DNA from: Takifugu bimaculatus
Lineage: Eukaryota; Chordata; Actinopteri; Tetraodontiformes; Tetraodontidae
NCBI GenBank assembly: GCA_004026145.2
Contig: CP034992.1
Location: 11,695,209-11,759,208 of the forward strand
DNA: 64,000 nucleotides
Direction of reading: 5' to 3'
This document shows positions 1 through 13,169 of the stretch, one piece after another (within the stretch, counting starts at the first letter, position 1; every line of letters starts with the position of its first letter). Below the pieces are notes generated by a model. The model ran no database searches, was not told where the DNA came from, and saw only the letters and a list, made by a program, of their open reading frames with translations. The position numbers and the translations under genes were made by a program.

Positions 1-1511
1 CTGGGGACGCATTAATTTGATTTCCCCTCCCCCCAAGCAAACACACGGATACGGCAGAAATTATGTCGACTTCATAACAAAAATCTGTTGGACTTTCCAC
101 CTATTAGGGTCACTTTTGCATTATATTGCTCATGTTTCCGTCTATGGCTCATTCAGCCATTGAGGTGTTTCTGCTAGCCAGTTTATGAGCAGCTCAAAGG
201 TGAAGAACTTTATCTACCCCACCTCAGTGATATCAGCGGACGGCCCAAGCTGTTGATTTTACACTATTTGAAATGCTTGTACATGTAGATTCAAGACCTT
301 TTACACAAGTGTGCATTGTGTGCGAAGGTGAAGCCGACCCCAGAGTGCTAAATCACTGTGCAGACAGTGTAGTACAGTCAGGGCCAAAGTGGTATGTTAG
401 CTATACAGACAATGCACAAGCTGCAGCTGCGGGAGCTAAAAAAACAAACAAACAAAAAAGACAATCTCAACTGGTTGAGTTGGTTTCTTCTGTCAAAGGA
501 GGGCTTTTAGTGTTGGCAGATGGATCTTGGTGGTAAAAGGGTTGGGGCGTGGGTTTGACAGAGTCAACACCAACGCACACGTGAACAATGGTCCTATTTG
601 AGGTAGAAACAAGTGCACGAAGATGCATCTGCACAAACTGCTTCCTCTGCTCCGCTAACGCTTGCTACTATCGTTTATTACATGTGCAACTCGCAGCAAA
701 CATTGCATTGTGCTCAGCACTATAGGTGTAACCTAACACATGATGGAAACATGACAAGGATCAGGTTATGGCCGTTACCACAGTTTCAGTACTTAAACAG
801 AGGAGAGTGAAAATAAAAGCTCCAGGAGGAGGTAAACAAGCTCAGAATCTGTTTGTTTCCAAGCTCAGCAAAGCTGCTGAGACGATAGCTGGGGTAAACA
901 GAAACTTGGCACAGGCACAGGAGCAGGTTAGGGACCAAACAGGTGGAACAGATGCGGAGGCCAAAGACAAAGGCTAACATCGTGCACGCCACAGCGCTTT
1001 CACTTGTTCACAACCAGATGAGGCGTGTTCAAATGTACTGTTTGCTCCATCGACTCTCGTAAACGGCACCTGCAGAGATGCCTCATGTCACCAACAGAGG
1101 CGATGACATGCTTGTTTAGTGAACTCATCAGGTGTTTGAATACCTGGCTAAAGAGCACAGCAGCATCAACAGGTCCCGCCTATGTGATGTTTACACCGAG
1201 GTTGTGAAATCGGTGTGTACAACCGAAAGCTGGACAAACAAGTTCTGGTGACGCGTTTGTGTGGAGCAGACAAACAGCAAAACGTTGACAGTTTAAAAGA
1301 GCCTTGAACCTTGACCTCAGTTCGAAACTCTAAAGCATCCCCGATGTTGACAAAAACAGATTAATGAACTCCTGATGACCAAAAAAAACCAACAATATGA
1401 GCAGTAAAATCCAGCTAAACACATGGATTCAATACCAGGACTGATGCTGCCTTTAAAGACAGTTTTAGCCTTGGTGTGTGTATCACTGGTGAGGAATGTA
1501 TTTGTAATAAA

Positions 1512-1516
1512 ACACA

Positions 1517-1564
<48 letters not shown>
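1512..1564. repeat. (CA)n microsatellite
   Basis: About 25 CA units with a few CG interruptions, lying in the presumed intron 1 of the leftmost gene. Open frames across it (His-Thr or Cys-Val repeats) are artefacts. Confidence 0.95.
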
Positions 1565-1968
1565 CTATTGACAGAGAGTCTTTGTCAGGACTAGTGACCA
1601 CTGTTTTACCTACAGGTAAATACATCCAAAGTAAACACTTCCAGGTAACTCCTTTTGCTCTCCAGCAGCACTTGACTACTGTAAAACATCTGACAGTAGA
1701 TCAGACTGATCTGAGATTGTCTTGCTTTACATTTCAGATTCAGTGACCTATTAAAGACCTGAAAAAGAATAGGAGGTTGTACTAGAAACACACAGGCGTC
1801 ATTGTTGACCCTCACTACCTGAAACAAGACGATGTCGCCTTTCAATACCGTGGAATTACTTGTGAAACCACATATTTTGAAGATGGGAGCAATACCCGCA
1901 GAGCAGCGGGAGAGGCGCGGGTGACGCACCGCAACAGGTTCTAGTGTTAGAGCTTAGTGAGGGAGGAC

Positions 1969-1970
<2 letters not shown>

Positions 1971-2036
<66 letters not shown>
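1971..2036. repeat. (GT)n microsatellite next to a splice donor
   Basis: About 32 uninterrupted GT units start roughly 14 bp inside intron 1 of the minus-strand signal-peptide gene. On the coding strand it reads as a CA tract immediately downstream of the donor. Confidence 0.95.
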
Positions 2037-2039
<3 letters not shown>

Positions 2040-2050
2040 CGCGCACCCAC

Positions 2051-2132
2051 CTTGCTGCGTCTGCGCCCTGCACAGAGCGCACGGCAGCAGGACACACAGC
2101 AGCACCTGCTGCACCTTCCTTACGGCGGTCAT
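2051..2132 (-). CDS. erbb3: First coding exon of a secreted/receptor protein, probably erbb3 (partial)
   Basis: The exon starts at the ATG at 2130-2132 and encodes 27 residues plus one base. It has a positively charged start, a hydrophobic core (VLLCVLLPCALC) and then RAQTQQ, which is a typical signal peptide. It ends at a good donor (CAAG|GTGGGT) in phase 1. Assignment to ErbB3 is inference from three points. Vertebrate ErbB3 exon 1 encodes only the signal peptide and ends in phase 1 just before the first receptor-L domain. The trailing Q-rich residues resemble fish ErbB3. ERBB3 also lies beside RPS26 and IKZF4 in human, and both are in this window. ErbB3 is a neuregulin-binding receptor that signals as a heterodimer with ErbB2. 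The rest of the gene lies left of the window, so another secreted protein cannot be excluded. Confidence 0.5.
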
Positions 2133-2420
2133 CTTCACGTCACTTCTCCAAGGCTTTGGAGGTCCTGAACACCCACATTACCCCCGAAAATGAGCCTTTG
2201 TGTCTGCGAAAACAAGCGCCTCTCAGTCCGACTGCGTCCGCTTAGACGGGCTAAATCCACAGTCAATTTAGTCCAGTCGGTTTTAATCCGTTTCCGTTGG
2301 TTCTTGTGTCCGATTAAAGAAGGTTAAATCCGTTCGGAAGACGGGAGCTGCCCTTGTTCGCTCGGGTGGACTCTGACAGCCGCCCGCTCCGGTTTGTCTG
2401 ACATGAATCACTACAGCTCC

Positions 2421-2450
2421 GTGATTGGAGCGCAGCGCGCAGCCAATCAG
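2421..2450 (-). promoter_or_regulatory. Paired CCAAT boxes upstream of the leftmost gene
   Basis: An ATTGG at 2423-2427 and a CCAAT at 2443-2447 face each other across a GC-rich spacer, about 300 bp upstream of the minus-strand ATG at 2132. This is compatible with an NF-Y-bound promoter. No transcription start can be placed from sequence alone. Confidence 0.4.
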
Positions 2451-2529
2451 AGCCGGAAGCGACTGCACTGATTTATGGGAGCGTAGAACAGCTTTAACAG
2501 AGTTTTGAATGATGCGTCCTGAAACAGAC

Positions 2530-5120
2530 AACTAGAGTTTATTAAAAAGTGCAAAACAAGAAATAACTACTCATACAACATCCAGAAAATGTTTCAGGAA
2601 TAAATCGGTTCTCACACAACTTAATGTCCAATCACCTCAAACACAAGTTTACAGTTTACACCTTCCTTCATCACTTCCCAGTCATCTGTTTTGGGATTCA
2701 ATTACTGCTGCTGTTGTTATTGGTGCTGCTGCTCCCACTGGTACATTTGCCTTATCATCAGGCGTCAATATATTGTAGCGTGTTGGGGAGGGTCAGAGTG
2801 GGCAATTCCCAGCATGCTTTGTAGCAGTGTGTTCTGTGGGTTCAGGTTTGTGTTAACCCTGTTTTTATTTGTTTTAAATGTTCTCCTTTGTGACTTCCAA
2901 TGTTGATGTTCTATTTATTGAGTTCTGGTCGTTAATGTGTTTAGTTACTGTTTTGATTGTTGTTTGCACCTGGACACCATAAGCGAAGTTATGTGTGTCA
3001 TTGAAGACTTCCCTTTGATCGTGTGTTTTCTGTGTGTGTTTAGTAAAGTGACTCTTTCTGGAATTGAATAGCAGAATAAATTGGCAGGAGTCTGTTTCTG
3101 AGTTCTTCCGCAATCCAGAACCCCAACTCGCCACAATATTAATGTTCATCTGTGATTCTACTTCACCACTAAAAGTTTATTCCTGACCCAGTTTGAGGAT
3201 GTAAGGACAGAAGATGCCACGTCTGCACAGACTGTTTCACTTCCTACTTAGTTTTGAACATTTATAATATATGCATCTGTTACTATTTCTCTGTTCTTAT
3301 TTATTCTTATTCATTTATTATTCATTATCAATCTTTATTTGCACCTGCATGTTTAAAATAAAAAAGTTATCATATCATTTCTGCCCCCTTGAATACGGTA
3401 GTGTTATAAACTGATTTAACAAATCAGAAATTCTTTCCCCAGAAACCAGACAGTCTTTTGAGAGACAAACACTTATTCTTTGACTGCATAGAGATTCTTT
3501 AAATTGTTGCCCAAAAGGAACCAGAGTCAAAGTCTTCTGAAATTTTGTGACAACGTGACAGATCCTTGCTCAAGGGTGAGTAATGATGAGATAAAATCTG
3601 AAATCAAAATGATTCCAACTATATAGGCAACAGCATAACATCAGTAAGACTGAAAAAGCATTATCTAACCATTTATATGGGGGAGGGGTAGACTTTTCTT
3701 TTCATTTTATTTCCATTCCTGTGTAAACAGCATATTGTTTGTTATACATAGCTTAAAAAAGAATAGCTAAGGAAGTAAAGGGGTAAATTTCGAGAGTTGA
3801 ATTCCAAAATCAAGTAGATGCTAAACATGAGTGAGTTAAAAGAGAGCTCCTATTCCAGGAAACAAAAAAGAATCCAGTTTATTAACACTACGGAAAGAGA
3901 AATGGTTTGGTTTTTTTTAACAAAAAGACCCAGAGACACAAGGGAACAATAGGAGGCGAAGAGTCCACCCAACAAAAGAATGCTTAAGGTACTAATTCTC
4001 TGTAAAAGCCCATCATTCGGCTTACACAACACCTCTGAAGGCTTTCGCCACATCGGTGCTGCAGCCTTTTATTTAAACGCTTGTCAGTCCAAACAGTCTG
4101 GGGAACCCAGCAGATGATGTACCTCCAGCAGATTATGTACACAACTACATGACAACCTTCTAAGAGGAGCATAATTAGGTATTCTACTATAGAACAAGAT
4201 TTGATCAAGGCACATGCATGAACAATAGCAAATACAGGACAGATGTTCTTAAACAATAAATCCGTCGCTTTTGTTTACTTTACTATGACTGTATTTTCAT
4301 TTGATTTTAATCCTGAAAAGGGGTTACTTCACGTGTCCCCTTCATAAACTTAAAAACATGTTACCTGAGATACAAAGGTCTAATTTTTACTTTTTAGTTC
4401 TGAACGCCAGTCTTTGACCCCTTCCTGTGCAACGATTCGTCCTGAAATCGGCTTTTTATCACCGCAGCGTGACTTTGCCCCGCTTATCTACATGACTGAG
4501 CAGATCGTGCAAAACATCATGTGTTGTTGTGCACTGCTGGAGCCTATTTTCGCAGAGTTCTTTTAAACTGATATCTGGTTTGGACAGGAACTTTTATCTG
4601 GCGTTTGTCGCTTCAGCTCTATGCAAACTTTGCCTGTAAGAGTGGGCCAGCCAGCTGAACAACCTACAGAAACTGGTTCTGCCTGCAGCACCACTCCAGA
4701 GCAGTCACACAGAAAGTCACACAGACTGAAAATCTTCCTCCACAGACTGTGATTTTACAGGTGACGGGGCTTACGGCAATGATAATAGTTTCACTCCTAT
4801 CAGGAAGTGTCTCACAGGTTTTTTCCCCTTTTGATTTGTGCAAATCCTGCAGGAGGAAGAGAAGTTTAAGGAAACAAAAGCATTAACATTTCAGGACCTG
4901 TATGAAAAAAACACCCTGTAATAAAGGGGCATAGGGCAGAGTACACGCACGCTTCACGCCCGCGTAAAAGCTTTAAAAACGTGGCACTATTGTCAAAGTG
5001 CCCCTTTACTGCCCCCTTCTGGTGGAATCTCGTAACGGCTCTTATGATCTACTGCTACTGAATTAAGAGAAACACACCATAATATAAAAAATAAAAACTT
5101 CCAGCCACAGTTGATGAGAC
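2530..5120. other. Intergenic interval, no gene seen
   Basis: AT-rich sequence between the leftmost gene and the arf3 3' end. No exon with a recognisable product or a convincing splice-site pair was found on either strand. It contains a CTG-rich patch near 2700-2740 and a CTCF-like core near 5008-5025. Confidence 0.5.
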
Positions 5121-5139
5121 GGGTCATACAGAAAATGCG

Positions 5140-6639
5140 TTTATTGTTAATACAGCAGGAGTTTGTTCGTCGTATTACATCAAATTATATCTCCTTGCGC
5201 TCATTGAAAGATCTTCAACATTGTGAAATCTATTGGTGTCACTACAGAATGAGTCAACGGAAGTCCTTCATTTTTTTTTGTTGTTTGTTTTTTTTGCACA
5301 GATTATCATGTTTTCCCCACAGACACAGTCTACATTGAAGTTTATTCACACCCCCAGAGAAAACCAAAAAGAATACCAGTCTACCACCAAACACAAACCT
5401 TGGTCTATTCATCCTGAATTGTGGTGCAAAACCCGCCTTTTCAAGGGCATAGAGAAATAAATATCTAACCAATTATGCAAGTCATTCTCTATAGATAAAT
5501 ATATGTGGCTAGAAATCAAAAAGAAGCTGAGAAATGAAACTCATCACTATATATAAGGCCACAAAACCCCAAATGATTTAACACACGATAGCTGAATCTG
5601 GACAGTACACTGTTATACGTCTTAAAGTGGATTTACAGTCAGTCATATTGTCATTGGTAAGTGAGTGGATTTAAATACGTATGGCACAAAGAAACGCTTG
5701 AACTGACAGACGTTTGTTGATTCTGCTGGTATCAGTCGTGACGCTGTAACTCGCCAACTGTCAACTGACAAATCACTGAAATAAAAGAACCATCAATGAC
5801 ATATTTAGCATAATTTCACCAAAAACTAATTCCTGAAGAGAATTACCAGCTGCACTTTTCACCCAATACGCATTCAATACAGACAGGATAATCTGAAGCA
5901 GTTGGAGTACTCATGCGCGGGTGAACCTATGGACCGCTTACACATCAAAAGGCCATAACTACGCCGTACTTTGACGCGGGAATACATGCAGAAAAAGGCG
6001 GGTCGGTTCCTCTGCTGAGAATGACCCCAGAACAATTGAGGGCTGTTAGAGAGAAACCTCAAACCCAGCCTCAGCAGTTAGGACGGAGACGAACGCGGCG
6101 ATGTCGGGGAGCTTTCGCCGGCATCCGTTAGCGGTGACGCCTTTTTTTTAAGAACGCGTCTTTATGCGCACAGGGGTCAGATTAAGAATGTCTAGGCCAC
6201 TTCTCATGCAGTATCAAAGAGCCTCAGCGTTGCTCACAAATGACAGGGGATGAGGAAGCTGTGATTGTTCCCAAAGGTGGTTCTGATGCCCCTGCAGGGG
6301 GGGACGGGAGAGAGGGACCAACGGGAAGTGCAACTGACACAGGACGCTTCTTTACGTGGATGACAGACAGCTGAGAGACGCCTCTACAAACAAGAAGGTG
6401 AACCATGAGTCGGGATTTCTAACAGCTCCTACATCCGCTTCTGTTCAATCTGATGTGCGTCTGCGTGTGGATGTATGACATTAAACATGAAGTGTCTGGT
6501 TTCAACAACCACCCAAAGCAAACTTAACTGACAGGAAATCAAAGTCCAATAATCGCCCCCAAAACCAGAATCCCGCTTCAATCTACCAATCCACACCCTC
6601 ATTTCCCAAAAACAAAGAAAAATGTGGCGCTCCGGCTGC
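5140..6639 (-). other. arf3: Probable 3'UTR of arf3
   Basis: Non-coding sequence directly downstream of the arf3 stop codon. AATAAA signals on the minus strand occur at about 5339-5345 and 5140-5145, so the transcript may carry a 1.3-1.5 kb 3'UTR. The extent is inferred from the signals only. Confidence 0.4.
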
Positions 6640-7519
<880 letters not shown>

Positions 7520-7952
7520 GGTTCAGACGAAGTTCTTAAATTTCAGCGGGTGTAATCCTGACTCTAGCCGGCGCTCTGTCGAGGTTCCGCAGTCCTACAC
7601 GGGCCGTTTATAAAGAGCTGAAGAGAAAGACAGCGGCAATCCTTTCAGAATCATGTGTGATCATTTGTGCGCGCACAAGAACAGGTGGGAACTACAGCAT
7701 TTAACCCCACAGACATCATCCTAGAGAGCGAAAGGAATGCAGATCAGTGCCATGACTTCAGGCGACAGCACAATCTGTTGCCATGTGCATCCCCCCACCC
7801 CCCCAACACACACACACGCACACACACACACTTCAAACAATTGCTTGTTTGAAAAAAATACAAGCCCTCCGAGCAAATATATCATGTCCTATATTACAGC
7901 GACCAGAGCCTAAACACATTCAGTAAAACCGCCGCACGAAAATCCCTCGACT

Positions 7953-8020
7953 GACACACGCACGCACACACACGCATGCACGCACGCACACGCACGGACA
8001 CACTGACACGCACACACACG
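7953..8020. repeat. Degenerate CA/CGCA microsatellite
   Basis: Imperfect ACAC/GCAC repeat in the first intron of arf3. A shorter CA tract occurs at about 7805-7832. Confidence 0.8.
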
Positions 8021-8777
8021 TCCAAAGCGGACGGGTATTCTAAGATGTATAGGTGTAAAGATATTGGTGTAAATGTGACTAAACCGTAATTATCCACCTC
8101 CGCTCTTTAGCTCATTACAAACCAGGTGATCTGATTCGTTGTCCATGTTGTCCCATCTAAACAATTCCTCTGTTTTTCGGGACTGAACCAGTCCAATAAA
8201 GACTGGAGACCATATGTTGGATGAGTTTTAGGAGAAAATTGCCGTTTTGTTCAGAAAGCGCTGCTAAAGAGAAGGCGAGCTCTGTCCATGGTGCTGAATG
8301 GTGGCAGCGGCTCCTGTCCTGATGGACAGACGTGTCTCCAGATACTGTCTTTCTCTGTGGACATTTGTCTCCGAGCAGGGCCTGATAATGTAACAGTTCA
8401 GTGACTCAGGTTACATTAGCAGCGGGGGATGCTGCGGTAGGTTATTACGCTCGTCAATAGCCGTCAATGCTGCTCGATTGTCGCCTTTTATTACAGAAAA
8501 CGGAGCTATTTGATCCTTTCGGAGCCGCCATGGCCCCGTATTTCTGTCTCATTCGGTGCAAATCGCGAAAAAAAAGACGCAGCCGACAGCTAACGGATGT
8601 GCCGTCCCCGTCCACCCTTTTCATCCGTTCGTCACCTGGGCACCACGAAAGCAGCCGACCGAAACCCCCGAAGCCCAGCTGCTGCTGCACAAGGGCAATA
8701 AACCGACGATTACCTAATAATTAAGTCCTTTAATACGTTTAGGCTAAATTGCCTTTGCGCGCAGTGTTGTCACTTAC

Positions 8778-8870
8778 CTCAGTCGTGGGGTCCTCTTTGA
8801 TAAAAGCCTCACGCCGTCTTCGCAGCAGCAATTTAGTTCTCGCGAGAAAAGACGTAAACGCCAGAAGCGG
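8778..8870 (-). other. arf3: 5'UTR exon of arf3 (3' boundary seen, start estimated)
   Basis: A strong donor on the minus strand (GAG|GTAAGTG) lies at 8777-8778, about 1.26 kb upstream of the arf3 start codon, directly below a TCTCGCGAGA promoter element. Vertebrate ARF genes commonly have a non-coding first exon. The upstream limit is a guess. Confidence 0.5.
8837..8848 (-). promoter_or_regulatory. TCTCGCGAGA core-promoter palindrome
   Basis: The palindrome TTCTCGCGAGAA sits about 60 bp upstream of the arf3 exon-1 donor. TCTCGCGAGA is a known core-promoter element of ubiquitously expressed vertebrate genes and is often found in TATA-less or bidirectional promoters. It supports a housekeeping promoter for arf3 here. 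Confidence 0.65.
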
Positions 8871-9754
8871 AGTTTAGAATGACGACTACACGTTTACCGA
8901 AACACATCTAGCAAAGCAAGCAAAATAATTATATGTAGGATACTAGTTCCATTTATTGATATTCTTTATATTCTCTATTCTTATTTATATTCTCCCAGAT
9001 TACTTCCTAGAGGCCAGAAGATTGTAAGATGTGCGATGGCCAGAGGAATAGATCAAATGTCCTAACCAGGCCTCTTTTCATGGCTTTCCAACATAAGACA
9101 ATAAGAATTATATAGAAGTTCAGATGGTTGAGTGTCAGTTTGATTAAATGAGTAAACAATGCCCAATTTTCCACAGCCAACATAAGCTAAGAACAAACTG
9201 ATACATCAAGGCAACTCTTGATTTTGACCACACATTGAAAAATGAGGGTTCATAAGTTTCTTTGATCATTGAGCTTTTATCTCATTGAAGGCAATATAGG
9301 TTTTGCCACATTTTTCCCAACTTACCAATTTAGGATTTGCATAATACAAAATAAGCTTTTGTCTTATTCTCAGGACAGTCTAGCTTTGGTTTTTACCATT
9401 AGAAGAGAGAATATGGCACATTCAAAAACTCAGACAGGAAGAAATCCATCAAAGTCATTTTTAAAGAGTAAGTGGACTCCAAATGATTCTATCTTAAACA
9501 TGGAACAGTGCTCATAATTGGCCAACAAAATGACAATAGATGATGTGAATACAGGCTTAGGAGGTGATTTTCAAATTGAATGACCTCCATTAAAGGAAGA
9601 CAGCCCAGATTTCTCTCTCCAAATGCCTTGATTCTTTATTCAGAATCAGTCTATAATCGACCTCCTCAATCAGCCATCCTTTCAGCAAGGTTTTTGTGTG
9701 ATAAAATGACCTGCTTGGCGGAGGCCTGCACTCACCGAGTGCTTTTTCCCGTAG

Positions 9755-11475
9755 ATGTTAATCAGAACTAAATGTTTTCTCTCCTATGTCTCATGTAAAG
9801 TTGGAGATATTCTTTCTAGCGAATCATGCCAGTACTGCGTGTTGGAGCTAATGGGCAGCGGTGTCTACGGTCAGGTGGCCAAATGCCTGAACAAAACGAC
9901 CAAAGAGATGGTGGCAGTGAAGGTCTTCTGCAACACTGGAGGAATCCATGAAGCAAGATGGGAGGTACACATGGGAAACACACCTGTTGGATCTCTGAGC
10001 AGAGCGTGTTGTGTTCTGACGTGTTCGCTGTCTCTTCTCCTAAGCTGCACTTCTTAAGGAAAATCTGCCACTTCAATCACCCAAACCTGGTCCGATTCAT
10101 TGAGGAATTTAAGTACAAGGGAATTCCTTGTTTGGTGTTGGAGATATTACACAACGATATGTTCCGTACTGTGAAAAACCAGGAATGGGAAGTGCAGCTA
10201 AATAAAATAAGGCTGATTGCAAAGCAGGTGCGTATAGTTGTAAATTGAATTCTAAAACCTCCGAGACCTCCTCTCTCCCGAGACCCACCGAAAATATAAA
10301 TGACGTTCATTTTAGGTGCATGTGAAATCATATTTGTTGTCTTTGTCTGCAGCTGTTTATGGCTATGAACGCGCTCAGTGAGGCCGGTATTGTGCACTGC
10401 GACCTCAAACCGGACAACATCATGTTTGTCAGCAAGGAGCAAAGGAAAATTAAGCTGATAGACTTTGGTCTGTCCTTACTGAGCTCCAGAGTCAGGCCAG
10501 GGGTGATGCTGCAGGCGACTTCATACAGGGCTCCAGAGATACTCCTCGGCCTGCCTTTCGACCACGGCATCGACTTGTGGGGAACGGGCTGCATTTTAGC
10601 TTTCCTTTACCTCCGTTGCAATCTCTTCCGCGCTAGATTTGGATATGAAACCGTAAACAGATCCCTGAGAGTCCATCGCCATCTTCTATCAGTACATCAT
10701 TTCTGAGTGTCTTTTTACCCACAGGTGAGACAGGTAGTCCAGCTGCTGGGTCAGCCTGAGGACCACTTGCTCTGTCAAGGAATATACACCAGGAAATACT
10801 TCTTGGAGGAGGAGGGAGGTGACGGTCCAACATGGAGGCTGAAGGTTGAGCAGTCTCCTTCTTTCATGTCTAATTTACTCTATATGTTGTCCAAACAAAA
10901 GCACAACAAAACACATACCTAAAATAAACACTTGCATAAATGAACTTAGTAATTTACTAGTTACTGTTTTTGTCCCGTTAGACACCTGAAGAGTACATGT
11001 CAGGTACTCATGAGAAGATTCGGACGGACATCAGGAATTGCAAATACCAATGTTTGGATGACTTGGTTCATGTGAGCAGTTCAATGGTTTATGAGCAGAA
11101 TCTCCCCACTGCATGTTGACTGTCTCTCTGAAAGTGATCCTGTTTCCGAACCCAGATTTACCCATTAAGATCCCCTGCTGATCACGAGGACCGACGTCAA
11201 TTCGTGGACCTTCTGAAGTGCCTGCTGACTGTGAATTCAGAAAAGAGGATCTCGTCCTCGCGTGCACTCCAGCATCCCTTTATCATGATGTCTCATCTCC
11301 TGGATCCAGGTTATGAGTCCTAGTGAGTGGGCTTGTGTTAGATGAGCAGACGTACGGGTCTGGGAATGAAACAATAATCTTTTGTCTCATGTGGAGCAGC
11401 CTCTGCGATTCCATGGAGATGATGAGCTCCTGCAATGAGGAGAACCCCAGCAAACCGAAGCTTCCTAAGTCCTAG
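9755..11475 (+). CDS. Small HIPK-like protein kinase (DYRK/HIPK family), kinase domain only
   Basis: Seven coding exons (9755-9964, 10045-10227, 10353-10652, 10725-10844, 10982-11071, 11156-11322, 11400-11475) join in frame to 381 residues. The start ATG directly follows an acceptor-like TTTTTCCCGTAG, so a non-coding exon may lie upstream; this start is the least certain part. Kinase motifs are the Gly loop GSGVYGQV (34-41), AVK with Lys56, HCDLKPDN (146-153), DFG (168-170), RAPE (190-193) and the conserved Arg region HPF near the C-terminus. The order and the wording LQLLGQP/LLNxG-like are those of homeodomain-interacting protein kinases, but the long HIPK C-terminal region is absent. Small HIPK-like kinases are multiplied in teleosts. 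The activation-loop tyrosine of HIPKs is replaced (VMLQATSYRAPE). The C-terminal exon (YLCDSMEM...) uses donor TA|GTGAGT inside an apparent stop. Substrate and function are unknown. Confidence 0.8.
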
Positions 11476-12930
11476 GATAGAGACAGGGAGCATCTAGAGG
11501 GAGAACATTTGAAGCACCCTGTATTGAAAGGAAGAGGCCCAAAATTAGAGAATGTCAGCAGTCTGCAACACCAGCGAGTTCCAAAATAGTCAGCAAAAAA
11601 GTCAATGAAAGAGACCTGGAAGAAGTTTAAGGCTTTGAGGGTTTCAAGACTGAATTAGTGTTTGAGGATGGACCATAATATATGCACACGCCACACTCTG
11701 CTGCCACAAACGAATGGACTTTAAAGTAAGTAAATACAGTAAGTATGTAACATGTATTTGTATAGCACATTGATATCCAAAGCGCTTTACAATCAGTGCG
11801 AGAAGGAAAACATTTTAAAACAAGTAGAACACATTAAAACACATGAATAAAACACCTGAAGGTTCAGATGTAGGACTGAAGGAACAATTCACACCCTGAG
11901 AACTTCACGGCAGGATTCGTTCTGGCTCATGTGGACACTCGGTCATGTTGAGGCAACAGCGGACAGGACCGTTGGCTGCAGAGGGGATGACGGCATTGCC
12001 AGGAACGAAGCAGAACCTGACGTGGTCGTGGAACATCTCCGGGATGTTAGCACTTCAGAAGCAATAGCTACAATTTCAAAATGGCATTTTTCTAAAGTCG
12101 ATTTTGTTAAACTTGCAAAACTATTTTGTAAACCCTGTTAAATGAGCCCAAGTCTGTTCTGTAGGACTTCTACTCAACATCCCATCTTTGTCCAGAACTG
12201 ATTGTGAGGACAATTGTGATTTGGATGTTACATTGGTGACAATAATCTTGGAATTCCAGGGAGCATGGGAAAAACTTTTATGGATGACAGCACTATGATG
12301 GACCTTAATTCTTAATTCTTAAGTGTTAATTGATTTGGTAATTTTTATTTTCAACATGTAAATAAAAATAAAGAAAACAAAACTAGAAATGAAACCCTTG
12401 GAGAGTGGAGACCTCCTCTGAGCAGGTCACTTCCACCTGTAGTAGAGCGTATTTACACACAGGCAGCAGTGCTCCAAGCTTACATCACATAGTAGGTTGC
12501 TTTATCAGCACCCTTGGCTTTGATCATCATCTATGGTCTTTAGAAGGTCACTTTGACATTGGCCTTCCCTCTAACATGCAGGATGGCCCATCTGCACCCT
12601 CAGTCAGGATAATGTGGATCTGTGTTTAGTGGCTTTCTGAACCATTTCTGTAAGTCTTGGTTTTTATGAGTGCTCTTTACATGGCAAAAGTGCATTTTGC
12701 TTAACATCAGGAGCTACAAAAATATATGTGAGCCCACCTAAATAAGTCATTTGTGCTCGACAAAGGCGCGTTGCGGATAAATATTTCCATCACAAATAAA
12801 ATGCTTTAAATGAAATTTGGAATATTGGAATATTTATATATTATTGGAAGATTTCTGGCCGCCGAGCTGGTGAAGGCCCAGCAGCAACGTGGCGTGTCGC
12901 TCCCGACAGCGGCAGCAACAGCACGCAGGG
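11476..12930. other. Intergenic interval between the kinase and fkbp11
   Basis: Apart from a dispersed-repeat tail near 11740-11800 and AT-rich sequence, nothing recognisable is seen. The 70-codon open frame at 11929-12141 has no family resemblance. Confidence 0.5.
11742..11800. repeat. Dispersed repeat tail with AAAGCGCTTTACA motif
   Basis: The segment reads TTTGTATAGCAC...CAAAGCGCTTTACA, a signature of abundant teleost dispersed repeats. It is probably an old retroelement 3' fragment; the family is not determinable by eye. Confidence 0.5.
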
Positions 12931-12933
12931 CGG

Positions 12934-12948
12934 TAGCGCCCCCTAGCG
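12934..12948. promoter_or_regulatory. CTCF-like core upstream of fkbp11
   Basis: TAGCGCCCCCTAGCG resembles the CTCF core. It lies in the gap between the HIPK-like kinase and fkbp11, about 220 bp before the fkbp11 start. Motif match only. Confidence 0.35.
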
Positions 12949-13169
12949 TCGCTGCAGACTCCCGCTTCTGCTCGCCTGTAGGATGCTGGCGGAATGTTTG
13001 AGGCGGGTTCATTAGCGGAACCCGGGTGCTGGGACAACGTCCACGACCTGCTACTGCTTATCGCTACTGTAGATTAACACCTCAGCATTAGGCACCGCTG
13101 AGCCATTTTGGAACGTGCGTCTCTCCGCGTCTCCGTATTTGCAGGAGCGGCTCGCACGGAAGTTACCGG

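Larger units (their letters stand above)
1..2050 (-). other. Intron 1 of the minus-strand signal-peptide gene
   Basis: No exon-like stretch was recognised here. The short open frames around 270-540 and 770-980 have no family resemblance and no matching splice sites. Two dinucleotide microsatellites lie inside. The intron runs off the left edge. Confidence 0.5.

Noticed and set aside
768..977. 69-codon plus-strand frame rich in Lys/Ala/Gln
   Set aside because: No family resemblance, no splice context, lies inside a presumed intron of the opposite-strand gene.
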